Shown: one piece after another, positions 22,485 to 32,891 of the stretch
Numbering within the stretch: the stretch's first letter is position 1
How the letters are laid out: each line of letters begins with the position of its first letter
Origin: Lycium barbarum
Taxonomy: Eukaryota; Streptophyta; Magnoliopsida; Solanales; Solanaceae
Direction of reading: 5' to 3'
DNA length: 64,000 nt
Assembly: GCF_019175385.1 (NCBI RefSeq)
Contig: NC_083348.1
Span: 50,366,950 to 50,430,949 of the forward strand
Made by a program: the position numbers and the translations under genes
The notes under the pieces: model-generated
Databases searched by the model: none
The model's input: the letters and a program-made list of their open reading frames with translations, nothing else
What the model was told of the DNA's origin: nothing

Positions 22485-23399
22485 ATTGGTATCAGAGCTT
22501 AGCTTAGGTTTGTTCCATAAAATCTAGTCTTGGGTTTTGATTCAACAAAAAAAATTTGTTGATTTTGTTGAATCTAGTGTTAGATTAGAGTTTCTTAGTG
22601 TTTCTGGAGTCCAATACTTCCATTTCGAGCTAATTGGAGTTAAGGTTTTGAAATCACCATTGTTGAGCTTTGAAGCTTTAAAAAAAAAAATCAAAAAAAC
22701 AAAAGTGGGTTTGGTGATTGAGTTGAAATTGGAGATTGAAAGTTATTGGGCTTTGTTCTTCTATTGAAGGAGGGCAGGAATCCGAAATTTGGAGGTATTT
22801 GACTAAAGATTTAGGGATCTACCATTTTTGGTATTTGAAGTTTTAAAAAACTCAAAAACTTGAAAAGTGGGTCTTGTGATTTGTTTGAAATTGAAGGCTA
22901 ATTTCTAGTGGGCTTTGTTCTCCATATCAAAGAGAGCCTACATCCGAAATTTGAGCGAATTTGGATTTGAATTTGGTAGATAAAATTTTGAATTGTTCTT
23001 GAGGTTGTTCATATCTTCAAAGGAAAAAGATGACCTAAGAAGGGGGTTTGATCTTCAAAATTTTAGTCAACAACATACCCAATTGGATTCCACAACGTGA
23101 GGTCTGGAGAGAGTAAAGTGTACGCAGGCCTTACCCCCACCTTGGAAATTTTAGTCAAAGGGTCAAAAAGTGTTTGTGGGCCAAGTAAGTATTCAAAAGA
23201 AAAAAAATCAGAAATACTTAAGTCTTATTTTCTGATTTTCGCAACAAAAAAAATAAAAATCACTGCACGTGCGACGCACGGCCATCGTACGGCCCCAAAA
23301 AAAAATTCCGAAAATTTTGATTCTCTGCAGAACGTGTGTTGCACAGATTCAGAGAGGGGTCCTTTGTGCGATCCTTGTGCGACGCATGGCTATCGCACG
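22485..23399 (+). mobile_element. G-type leader fragment with PBS
   Basis: PBS TGGTATCAGAGC at 22487-22498 is followed by the same leader as element G (ATCTAGTCTTGGGTTTTGAT; TTGTTGAATCTAGTGTTAGA). It contains a SINE fragment at 23071-23145 and G/C-rich words (GTGCGACGCACGGCCATCG). It is cut at 23399 by insertion of element H; the rest of the element is not seen on the other side. Confidence 0.75.
23071..23145 (-). mobile_element. 5'-truncated Au-SINE-like insertion
   Basis: Read on the minus strand it contains GGGGGTAAGGCCTGCGTACA, CTCTCCAGACCTCACGTTG and ends GGGTATGTTG, the order and tail of the plant Au SINE as I know the family. A 13 bp direct repeat, AAATTTTAGTCAA, flanks it at 23058-23070 and 23146-23158, a typical LINE-type target duplication. 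The tRNA-related 5' head is missing. Confidence 0.8.
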
Positions 23400-24301
23400 T
23401 GATAGCAACCAAGGAAGCTTAATTTTCGTTGAAGACTAAAAAATATCAAGATGCTTTAATGGGCTTCATTTGGTAATGACATGTCATGTAATGGAGGAAT
23501 AGCTCCAGCCCAAAGGAGATCTTTAGGGAAAGTCTTAATACTAATTGGAGGCCCAAATTGAAAACCAAGATGAGTTGGATTATGGCCCAAAACATGCCCA
23601 AAGAAGGAACAAGTTCAGCAGCCCATACTTGTGTTTCTAGAAGATCATTTAATGCTATGTTAACTACATTTAATGTTTTTATTGAACAAAGTGTTGGTGG
23701 TCTTCTATGCACATTGGAACAAATGTTTGGTGGTCTTCTATGCACATTGGAACAAATGTTTGGTGGTCTTCTATGCACATTGGAACAAATGTTTGGTGGT
23801 CTTCTATGCACATTGGAACAAATGTTGGTGGTCTTCTATGCACTTTGGAACAAAGAATTGGTGGTCTTCTATGCAGCTTGGAAATTGCACCTTAATTAAT
23901 TTGGTTTAACCAACTTTAATGTCTAAAATGTTCTTTATTTTATTTAGGGTGGCAACCACCATTTCTCCTATATAAAGGGGTGTTTTCTTTTTCATTGTAA
24001 CTAAGTTTGAATATTAATAATATTATCCTTGTGCTTGTGGAGACCTTTGAGGTTCTCTTTTGGGTTATGCCCTTTTTGTTCTACTTTGAACTACAACTCG
24101 GATTCTTCGATGGTAAGATTCCTTGTTTGAGTTTCCTCCCTCCATTTCTTCTTCTTCTTAATTGATTCAACTCCTTCTTTCACTATTAAACAACATTTTA
24201 AGTATCAAATACTTGAACTTGTGTTCTTCTTTCTCAAGAATCAATCCTTCCCCCTTTCTAATTTTCAATTCTAAAGTCTTCCGCTAACCGTGTTGTTATC
24301 A
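23400..24301 (+). mobile_element. Element H 5' LTR (902 bp)
   Basis: Starts TGATAGCAACC, ends GTTATCA before a PBS at 24304-24315, and matches 29662-30440. TATAAAGGGG near 23971-23980 may be its TATA box. Contains a 33 bp minisatellite of six units. Confidence 0.92.
23693..23881 (+). repeat. 33 bp minisatellite in H LTR, six units
   Basis: Unit GTTTGGTGGTCTTCTATGCA plus CATTGGAACAAAT. Because 33 is a multiple of three, several frames stay open across it and give repetitive artefact ORFs on both strands. The 3' LTR has four units (29954-30076). Confidence 0.9.
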
Positions 24302-24303
24302 AG

Positions 24304-24315
24304 TGGTATCAGAGC
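24304..24315 (+). other. Primer binding site, element H
   Basis: TGGTATCAGAGC two bases after the LTR end. Confidence 0.95.
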
Positions 24316-25195
24316 TTTGGATGGTTGAGTATTCCTATACTCACCTGATCTATTGATTTGAATTCTAAATACCAAAAAAAAAAAAATCTGAAAATAATAC
24401 TGTAGCACGTGAACAGTAGCAAAAAAAAAAAAAGTTAGAAAAAAAAAACTGCTCAAGTGGACAGTGCCGTGAACAGTACTCTCTAAGTTTTCTTTACTTA
24501 TTCTTGATTTCTTCAATCCTTTATCTTGTGATTTGTTGACTTTAAATTATTGGGAAACCCATTGTGGTTGTTATCTCTTGAAAATCCCATTAGTTTTAAA
24601 GATTCTTTGACTAAAACTCATCAAGGAACTCAAAAGTCACATTGAGGAGTGCAAGATCATTACAATACATTTGTATCCAAACTCATTGATATGTTCTAAA
24701 TCTTTTCTTGAAAGTGTTTATTTCTTTCATTTGGTTTTCTTTATGTTCTCTTACTAGATACTTGAAGTATTTGTCCATACTTAGAGTTGTCTAGTAATTT
24801 TGTGTCTATTTCTTTGTTTCGTGCTAATTTGTTCCGTGTTTTTTTCTCTCTCTATTTTCATTGTGTATTTCTTTTTTCCTGTCAGTTTAAGTTTTTGTTG
24901 TCCTTTTCTTTGTTTGACATAAACTCCATTCTTGAACCAAGCTTTGGAACTTACTTTGAGGTGTTTGAGTTGCTGGTTTATTGAAGAACTTCGAGGAGCA
25001 GCCCTTGAGTGGTAAAAGGCGAGAGTGGTGAGATTCTTTGAGGGTAAAAGCCTACTTGTGTGATACACGAGTGTTGAGAGTCACTACTTGAGTGATGTAA
25101 GGGTGTGATTCTTTTGGTGAGGTCCTTTTGCTTCTAACAATTTTTTGTTTGTAATTAAGCAATTTGCAGGTCTTTGGGAGGTTGTGGCTACATCC
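24316..25195 (+). other. Untranslated leader of element H
   Basis: About 880 bases with no coding, A-rich runs and CTGTAGCACGTGAACAGTAG-type words. Its end (AATTTGCAG/GTCTTTGG then ATGGAT) resembles the end of the G leader (TTCTTTGTAG/GTACTTCTCC then ATGGAT), and both have a GAGTGGTAAAA block further up, so G and H are related families. Confidence 0.6.
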
Positions 25196-25227
25196 ATGGA
25201 TACCAAAAGAAAGGAAGAAGATAAAAT

Positions 25228-26148
25228 TCTAACTATATAGAAGAGCCAGTTTGACTCACTTTTTCGTCGTCCGTTTGGCCATTTATGGTATTACGTAATT
25301 TTCGTGCATAATTTGTGTTGTACTGAATGTTAAAGAGCATGTGCCTTTTCCCTTATGGTCAAAAAGGTACTACTATAGTTTATATTTTCTTACACGTGAG
25401 CCCCACCACGAGAAAGCTTTCACTTCACACGTTGTTGGCAACAGATATCATCACCATGTGGGCTCCACAAAAATTTTACCATTTCATCATGTCCAGCTCT
25501 CTGTTATCCCAAATTAATCAAATTATCTTGAATGGATTTATTTAAATCAAATAATTCTTTATCTAGAGCTCTCATAAAAAGGAGTAACATTTTTAAGGAT
25601 TAGAAATAATTACCCCATATTAACAAAATCAAGCAATATAAAAAAAAAATGAATCTCATATTAAAAAAATAAACAATATCAAAAAAAAAAGTGCAGACTT
25701 TGTATTCGTAGCAAACACTAATATAATAAAGTTTTAAATACGGAGCACAAACTACAATGTTATATTAATCGTGTTTTGAACATAGTATCCCATATTGATA
25801 AAATCAAGCAATATATAAAAAATAAAAAAAAGTGAATCCCATATTAAAAAAACAAACAATGTCAAAAAAAAAAGTGCAGACTTTGTATTCGTAGCAAACA
25901 TTAATATAATAAAGTTTTACATACGGAGCACAAACTACAATGTTATATTAATCGTGTTTTGAACATAGTATCCCATATTGACAAAATCAAGCAATATAAA
26001 AAAAAAAAAGTGAATACCATATTAAAAAAACAAACAATGTCAAAAAAAAAAAAAGTGCAGACTTTGTATTCGTAGCAAACACTAATATAATAAATTTTTA
26101 GATACGGAGCACAAACTACAATGTTATATTAATCGTGTTTTGAACAAA

Positions 26149-26209
<61 letters not shown>

Positions 26210-26690
26210 AACTAATAATGTCCAAAAGGGTGGGCCCCATACTAAACAACAATGTCAAAAAAGTGCAGATTTTGTATTCGTAGCAAACACTAATATAATA
26301 AAGCTTTAGAATACGGAGCACAAACTACAATATTATATTAATTGTGTTTTGAACATAGTATATGTATATATATTATATGCATAAAAATAGTGCAAACTAA
26401 TAATGGCAAAAAAAAAATGCACCCCATAAAGGGTGGACCCCATACTAAACAACATCAAGCAATATAAAAAAAAAAAAAGGTGGAACCCACCATCTCCAAA
26501 CTCACGGTAAAAAAAAAATGGACCTCATATTAATAAAATCAAGCAATATAAAAAAAAGTGAACCCCATATTAAAAAAAAATAATGCAAAACAAAAAGTGC
26601 AGACTTTGTATTCGTAGTAAACACTAATATAATAAAGTTTTAGATACGGAGTACAAACTACAATGTTATATTAATCGTGTTTTGAACATA

Positions 26691-26741
<51 letters not shown>

Positions 26742-27743
26742 TAAAAATAGTGCAAATTAATAATGTCAAAAAAAAAAAGTGCACCCCATATTAAAAGATC
26801 AAACAATATTCATGTAATTTCCAAAGTATCTCATTAAGTCACTAATGATGGATTCATTGCCACGTGTGTATCAATCCATTAATGGGAGCAAATGAAATTG
26901 CTTTTCTTCAAAAGGTTAAGTAGTCAAACCATACAATTTTCTTTCTTTTTTTATATTAGCCTAAGATCTAATCTAGATATTAAACTGTTATATTTGTTAT
27001 TCTGTCATGTCATTTATTTGTTATGTTTACTAAAATAAATATACTTAAAATATTTATATTTTAAAATAAGATAGAATTTAATTACTTTTTTATTTTTATT
27101 CTTACTCTAATAAATGTGAAAAAAGATTAGTGTCGCAAAAAAAATATCAAATGGAGATCAAATAATGAATAAGGTAAATTAGTCAGATTATAATTCTAAT
27201 CGACGTTTTCTTAAAAAAAAACCATGCAAAAGACAACATGACAAGTAAAATGAGCTAAACCGAAAATATTTACCAAAAATTAAAAAATAGTATTTTTTTC
27301 GTTTAAATAGAAAATCAATTTCTACTTTGTTTCGTTTTAAACATGCAAAATTAATTTAATAATTTGAATTATAATTATCCAAATCAAAATTTGATAAAAA
27401 ATAATAAGTATTTTACACATTTAAATTAATCGAATTAAAATTGAAAGTATCAACTGATGCTTAAATATTGTTTTATAAATCAACATCAGCATCAGTTTCC
27501 TTTTAAACAAGTCAACTGATACTTTTAAAATAGTTTCCTTTTAAACAAGTCTTCTCTTTTAAAAAATATTAATAAATTTGTTGATTTTGTATTCGTAGCA
27601 AACATTAATATAATAAAGTTTTAGATACGGAGCACAAACTACAATGTTATATGTAATCACTATTTAAAGACAATTACATACACATAGATGTATTATAATC
27701 TAAAGTGTTGGGCCCGTGAGCAGCACGGGCATACACCGTCTAG
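25228..27743 (+). mobile_element. Non-autonomous Helitron (~2.5 kb)
   Basis: The 3' end has the Helitron signature: hairpin GCCCGTG AGCAG CACGGGC (27712-27730), a short spacer, then CTAG at 27740-27743 followed by T. The 5' border TCTAACTATATAG at 25228 is inferred, because removing 25227/25228-27743 rejoins the host ORF in frame. Inside are about six copies of a ~95 bp block, A-rich runs and two TA tracts. There is no Rep/helicase coding. Confidence 0.8.
25691..26735 (+). repeat. Dispersed-tandem ~95 bp blocks inside the Helitron
   Basis: Blocks beginning GTGCAGACTTTGTATTCGTA and containing ATACGGAGCACAAACTACAA start at 25691, 25874, 26055, 26263 and 26597; a partial one is at about 27583. 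The first three are spaced 181-183 bases. Some are followed by TA runs (26149-26206, 26694-26738). Confidence 0.85.
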
Positions 27744-28580
27744 TATTAAAAGAAAGAGATGAAAATGACTTTTACTGGTTAGGAAAACTCTATGAAGCAA
27801 TGAAGAAAGCAAATGATGCGTGGGATGAAAGAAAGAAGAAACAACATAATTCCAAAAAAAACATCTTCAAACTATCCTTCATCTAGTGAGGGGGAGTTGA
27901 AGCACAAGGCGTATGAAAAGAAGGACCAAAGGGACACATCAAGTGCTTGTAGAAAATTAAAAATCAGAGTTGATGTTAGAAGTCCTCCAAAAGATAGTAG
28001 AGGAATTCTTGGCAAGTATGTGGGTGCTTATGATACTTCAAATAACATATTCTTCCAAGGAAAGCAAGGGAGTGTTTCTTCATCAGTTGGATCCTTTTTC
28101 AATTCAAGCAAAAGTGAGGATGAGCGACAAAAGAAAGAGAGAAGTAAGGGTGAGAAACTTGACAACTCAAGAGAGGAAAAAGTAGAGGAAGTGATGAATG
28201 AAGAGAGTGAGTTGTCAAGAACTAGAAATGAGTGGACAGAATCGAGTGAAGTGCGTTTGGGAGGTAAAATAGAGGGTGAACAAAAGCACTTAAGAGATGA
28301 TAGAAAAAAAGTACTTAAAAGAAAAGAGTGCATAAGTGTGAAAGGATCTTGTTCAAGCTCTAACCTTTTAACTCATTCTTTTTCTAGTATTTGTGCTCCA
28401 AATGTGCAGGATGTTGAAGAAGAACCCATTGAAGTGTTGGAACAACAATTGAAGGAAGAATCTAGCTTCAAATGGGATTTGAAAGTAGCAAAGGCTGATG
28501 ATTTGTGGAAACAATTGCAAGTAGAAGACAAAGTTGAGCTTGATGATCTCATGTGGTATGACCCGATGATCTATTTGTAG

Positions 28581-29604
28581 ATGCAAACAAAACTGAACTT
28601 GTACCACAATTTGTTGAATCAAGGGTTTTAGGTGAAGTGAACATAACTTTTTTTGTTGTTCTTCTCACGTGAGCAGTCTGCCACAATGTGGTGAAAGTGG
28701 GAAACGAGATAAGTTGAGTGAACAAATCCAAGAGAATTTGAGAAAGGATGAATCTTGTTCATATGCTAATAAACTATCTATTTCTTGTTTTAGTCTTTTA
28801 TCTCCTTTCATGCAGAATATTGAGGATGAACTTTGTGTAAAGGATGATGACAGCTCACTTGAAGAAGACAATCTTATGGGTCAAGGTTTTAAAGTGTGGG
28901 ATAACCCATTGTGGGATGATACTAAACATGAGTTTACTGTACATTTTTGTCCACTTTGGGATTCCAATGAAGGAAGCAAAGGTGATGAAGTTTCCAATGA
29001 AGACATTGAGACACATGAAGCTTTTGGTGCCGTAGATATTGAGAAAGTTGAGCTAGGTGCAGAATGTAGAAGCTCAAGTGTGGAAAAGGACAAGTGCTCA
29101 CATGTTTTCAACTTCACAATATCTTTATCTTGTTTTCTAGATCCTTATTTGCAGGTTCATTCCAAGCCACTTCACAAGAAAATAACTTTTTATCCATATC
29201 ATGACCATGGTATATTGAATGGTGAGGTTAAGTTGTTTAGAAAGAGCAAATATGGTATGTTTTCTTGGTATTCATATGCTTTTGGTCTGGCTAATGATCC
29301 TCTACTGTTTAAAGAGCTAATGAATTGTGTTTTTAGTTCTTGTGTTGGAAATTACATTGTTCTATTAGATGATGTAATGCTTGGATATTTAAAAGGGGTG
29401 TTTGTGCATAAAAGAACTAAGTGGGTTAAGTGGTTGCATGGTCACTACCTTGTGTTGTTTTTACCAAATGCTTGTTTTGTTTCCTTTGTTTGCTCCCTAC
29501 TTATTGTGTTATCATGTTGGTTGCAGGTCAATGTTAAGATTCGAGGACGAATCTTCTTTAAGAGGGGGAGAATGATAGCAACCATGGAGGCTCAAATGCA
29601 TTAA
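28581..29604 (+). pseudogene. Element H ORF2, unrecognised conserved-type 3' ORF
   Basis: No ATG opens it: the long frame is open from 28636 to TGA at 29604, and a different frame reads DANKTELVPQFVE over 28581-28668, so the two ORFs were probably one. Visible content includes an acidic N-terminal half (DDSSLEEDNLMGQGFKVWDN), then FLDPYLQVHSKPLHKKITFY and a hydrophobic C-terminus (FVSFVCSLLIVLSCWLQV) ending NVKIRGRIFFKRG at the polypurine tract. I recognise no enzyme motif; similar placement and ending to the 3' ORF of G. Confidence 0.55.
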
Positions 29605-29661
29605 GGAGCAAAAAAGGTCACGACCAAGATTCGGGACGAATCTTCTATAAGAGGGGGAGAA
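29538..29661 (+). promoter_or_regulatory. Duplicated hairpin/polypurine tract of element H
   Basis: GATTCGAGGACGAATC, then AGAGGGGGAGAA and TGATAGCAACC at 29538-29583, recur as GATTCGGGACGAATC, GAGGGGGAGAA and TGATAGCAACC at about 29622-29672. Only the second abuts the full LTR; the first is followed by 70-80 unrelated bases. Confidence 0.85.
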
Positions 29662-30440
29662 TGATAGCAACCAAGGAAGCTTAATTTTCGTTGAAGACTA
29701 AAAAATATCAAGATGCTTTAATGGGCTTCATTTGGTAATGACATGTCATGTAATGGAGGAATAGCTCCAGCCCAAAGGAGATCATTAGGGAAAGTCTTAA
29801 TACTAATTGGAGGCCCCAATTGAAAACCAAGATGAGTTGGATTATGGCCCAAAACATGCCCAAAGAAGGAACAAGTTCAGCAGCCCATACTTGTGTTTCT
29901 AGAAGATCATTTAATGCTATGTTGACTACATTTAATGTTTTTATTGAACAAAGTGTTGGTGGTCTTCTATGCATATTGGAACAAATGTTTGGTGGTCTTC
30001 TATGCACATTGGAACAAATGTTGGTGGTCTTCTATGCACTTTGGAACAAAGAATTGGTGGTCTTCTATGCAACTTGGAAATTGCACCTTAATTAATTTGG
30101 TTTGACCAACTTTAATGTCTAGAATGTTCTTTAATTTATTTAGGGTGGCAGCCACCATTTCTCCTATATAAAGGGGTGTTTTCTTTTTCATTGTAACTAA
30201 GTTTGAATATTAATAATATTAGCCTTGTGCTTGTGGAGACCTTTGAGGTTCTCTTTTGGGTTATGCCCTTTTTGTTCTACTTTGAACCGCAACTCAGATT
30301 CTTCGATGGTAAGATTCCTTGTTTGAGTTCCCTCCCTTCATTTCTTCTTCTTCTTAATTGATTCAACTCCTTCTTTCACTTTAAACAACGTTTTAAGTAT
30401 CAAATACTTGAACTTGTGTTCTTCTTTCTCAAGAATCAAT
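29662..30440 (+). mobile_element. Element H 3' LTR, missing its last ~120 bases
   Basis: Matches 23400-24255 but has only four 33 bp units (29954-30076) and stops at AAGAATCAATCC, where a TA run of another LTR begins, so no target duplication can be read. Confidence 0.88.
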
Positions 30441-30873
30441 CCATATATATATATATGATGTGATTATGGCGCCAAGTATGGTATATGATGACTTTATTCA
30501 CCGAGTCCATAATGGGCCGGATATGGTATATGGTATAGACATGCATGATTCTTATCTCGTAAGGCATAGGTGCATTGGTATCTTTGATTATCATACTTGC
30601 CTTTTGTAATCTTCTATTTAGTTATGATTCTCTTTATTGTATTTCATGCTTTATATACTCAGTACATATCTCATACTGACCCCCTTTCTACGGGGGGCTG
30701 CGTTTCATGCTCGCAGGTACAGACATTCGGTTTGGTGATCTTCCAGCTTAGGACTTCTGCTCAGCTGTTTTGGAGAGCTCCATTGTTCCGAAGCCTAGAT
30801 TATTTTGGTACAGATCTTTTGATGTAGATCTATGCATATCCAGGGGTATGGCGGGGCCCTGTCCCGTCATATT
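30441..30873 (+). mobile_element. Truncated D-like LTR, plus strand
   Basis: Contains TACTGAC (30674-30680), CCCCC...GGGGG and CAG/GTACAG (30714) modules and ends GGCCCTGTCCCGTCATATT, where the minus-strand D LTR starts. It is the inverted counterpart of about 31255-31570, giving an imperfect inverted repeat around 31.0 kb. Confidence 0.75.
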
Positions 30874-31578
30874 TGTCACGACCCAACCCCGTGGGCCATG
30901 ACTAGTGCCCGAGCTGGACACTTGTATACGTACCTGCTAGATATAGTCAGACTGAAACTAAAGACAATATCGAAACTTGCAAAAACATTAAAGGTTCACA
31001 CCGTCATATATATCAAGATAACCTGTCTCCTGAGGAGTCACAACTAATGAAAACGTAATACGATACGCAAGTCGACAAGGCTGCCACTACAAACCAATAT
31101 GATACGCAAGCCGACAAGGCTGCCACTACATACTTTACGATATGCAAGCCGACAAGTCTGCCACTATAGACGGGAATATCCTTAGCATATCGTATAGACA
31201 CAGCTGAACAAACTTATACACGACCCACCCATATGTGTACAGACCTCTAAGAGTATCAATAGTGAAATATGACGGGACAAGGCCCCTCCGTACCCCTGGA
31301 TAAACATAAGTCTACATCAAAAGATTTGTACCAAAATAAGATAGGCTCCGGAACAATGGAGAGTGCCAAACAGCTGAGCAAAAGTCCTAAGCTAGAGGAT
31401 CACCAAATCGAGTATCTGTACCTGCGGGCACGAAACGCAGCCCCCCGAAGAAAGGGGGTCAGTACGGAATATGTACTGAGTATATAAAGCATGTAATACA
31501 ATAGGGAAAATCACAACTGCATAAACGATTACAGGAGGCAAGTATGATAAGCAAAGATACCAATGCACCTGTGCCTTA

Positions 31579-31617
<39 letters not shown>

Positions 31618-32022
31618 GTACTCGGCCCTCTAGTAAGGGACTCGGTGAACAATGCAGTGGAACTGTGCACGAAAACATACCCGGCCCGGGACTCGGTGAA
31701 AGATACATTACGGCATGCACGAGCAGAGTAGTGAGCAACCATATGCAAACTAAGTTATATCTGAGACTTAATAGAATATTCAAAACGAACTATCATTTGG
31801 AAATCAAGACAATAGTCATACCAAGTATCCTTCGAATGTCATTATGGAATATATCAAATAGGACTTCAGGAATCATAGACACGTATCAAGACATAATGAA
31901 GTAAGTTCTAGGAATTAAGGACAATAGCCCATCCTAGTGTCTCTAAGAATAGGAGTTTCTTTAAAATCACATGCTCGTCATCTATTTGTTTATAAAGATC
32001 ATGCCAAAAGAAAGAAGGGTTA
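30874..32022 (-). mobile_element. D element 3' LTR, segment 1
   Basis: Begins TGTCACGACCCAACCCC (reverse complement of the LTR end) and matches 62375-63655 throughout. It includes the reverse acceptor module (CTG 31422, GTCAGTA 31458-31464), copies of GATACGCAAGCCGACAAG and a TA tract at 31580-31613. The LTR is interrupted at 32022 by element G and resumes at 53779. Confidence 0.9.
32018..32022 (+). repeat. Target site duplication of element G (GGTTA)
   Basis: GGTTA at 32018-32022 repeats at 53779-53783. The uninterrupted site, AAAGAAGGGTTAGCTTCACA, exists in the other D LTR at about 63646-63665. Confidence 0.93.
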
Positions 32023-32652
32023 TGATGCAAGCCCACTTGCCTCAAGGCCATTTACAAGGAGCCAAGCCCGGGAACTACAGCACTTGCAAAGCCTATTCAT
32101 GAAGCGGGCGGCTCTTGAGTATACTTTTGATGAGCACCTTGGATCCCAAGTCCATTTGTTGATGAAGATTGCTTGGGGAGAAGAAGAGAAATGGGAAGTT
32201 GCCACAATGGCTAAAAGATGAAGAGTTGGCTATTCTTGCAAAGGAGATTTCAAGATTTTGAAGAAAGAAGAATAGCCAAACAAGGCCCTTGTCTCATTAA
32301 GGGTGTTTATGTCATTTTTGCTATCTTTTATTTCTAGCATAGTATAAATAGTTCTTTTCTTCTTCATGGAAGACTTAGACTATTTTGATTATTGATATTT
32401 TGAAATTGTAAACTCTTTTTGAGTGTTGAGAGCTTGCTAAGCTAGAGATTGTGAATCTTGTGAGAGGATTGGTTATTAGGGTATCAAATCCCTATTGGTC
32501 ATCCTAAGAGTTTGGTGCTCTTTAGTTCCTAAATTAGAGGTCAAGTTAATCTAAGAACTTTGGTTGCTAATTTGGGTCTTTAGTTGTGCCAAATTATCTA
32601 TCCTTTATTTTCTTGTCCGTTTTTCTTCATTTTCGTTTTGATTATTGTATCA
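32023..32652 (+). mobile_element. Element G 5' LTR (630 bp)
   Basis: Starts TGATGCAAGCC, ends TTGTATCA before a PBS; paired with 53242-53778. GTATAAATAG near 32342 is a TATA-like site. Confidence 0.92.
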
Positions 32653-32654
32653 AT

Positions 32655-32666
32655 TGGTATCAGAGC
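32655..32666 (+). other. Primer binding site, element G
   Basis: TGGTATCAGAGC two bases after the LTR end. Confidence 0.93.
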
Positions 32667-32891
32667 TTAGCTTAGGTTTGTTCCAACAAATCTAGTCTTG
32701 GGTTTTGATTCAACAAAAAAAAAATCTCTAATTTTCTTGTTGATTTTGTTGAATCTAGTGTTAGAATTGAGTTCCTTAGAGTTTTAGGGTTTCAAATCCG
32801 AAGTTTCGAGTCATTCCAAGTTGTTTCGAGTCATTCCAAGTTGTTTTGAGCTTTTCACCATTGTTGAGTTAAAGAACTTGAAGTGGGTTTT
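32667..32891 (+). other. Element G leader, first part
   Basis: Untranslated leader matching 22499-22720; split at 32891 by a D-type solo LTR and continued at 35407-35415 and 38325. Confidence 0.75.

Larger units (their letters stand above)
25196..28580 (+). pseudogene. Element H ORF1, split by a Helitron and frameshifted
   Basis: The frame opens at ATG 25196 (MDTKRKEEDK), is interrupted after 25226-25227 by the Helitron, and resumes in frame at 27744 with YWLGKLYEAMKKAND. A frame change near the A run at about 27845-27860 leads to the longer open frame 27813-28580, a Lys/Glu/Ser-rich, probably disordered 255-residue stretch ending DLMWYDPMIYL. No known domain is recognised. It sits where gag-pol would be; function unknown. 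Confidence 0.6.

Noticed and set aside
23446..23909. Repetitive ORFs (HRRPPNICSN and reverse frames)
   Set aside because: Artefacts of the 33 bp array in the H LTR; unit length is a multiple of three.
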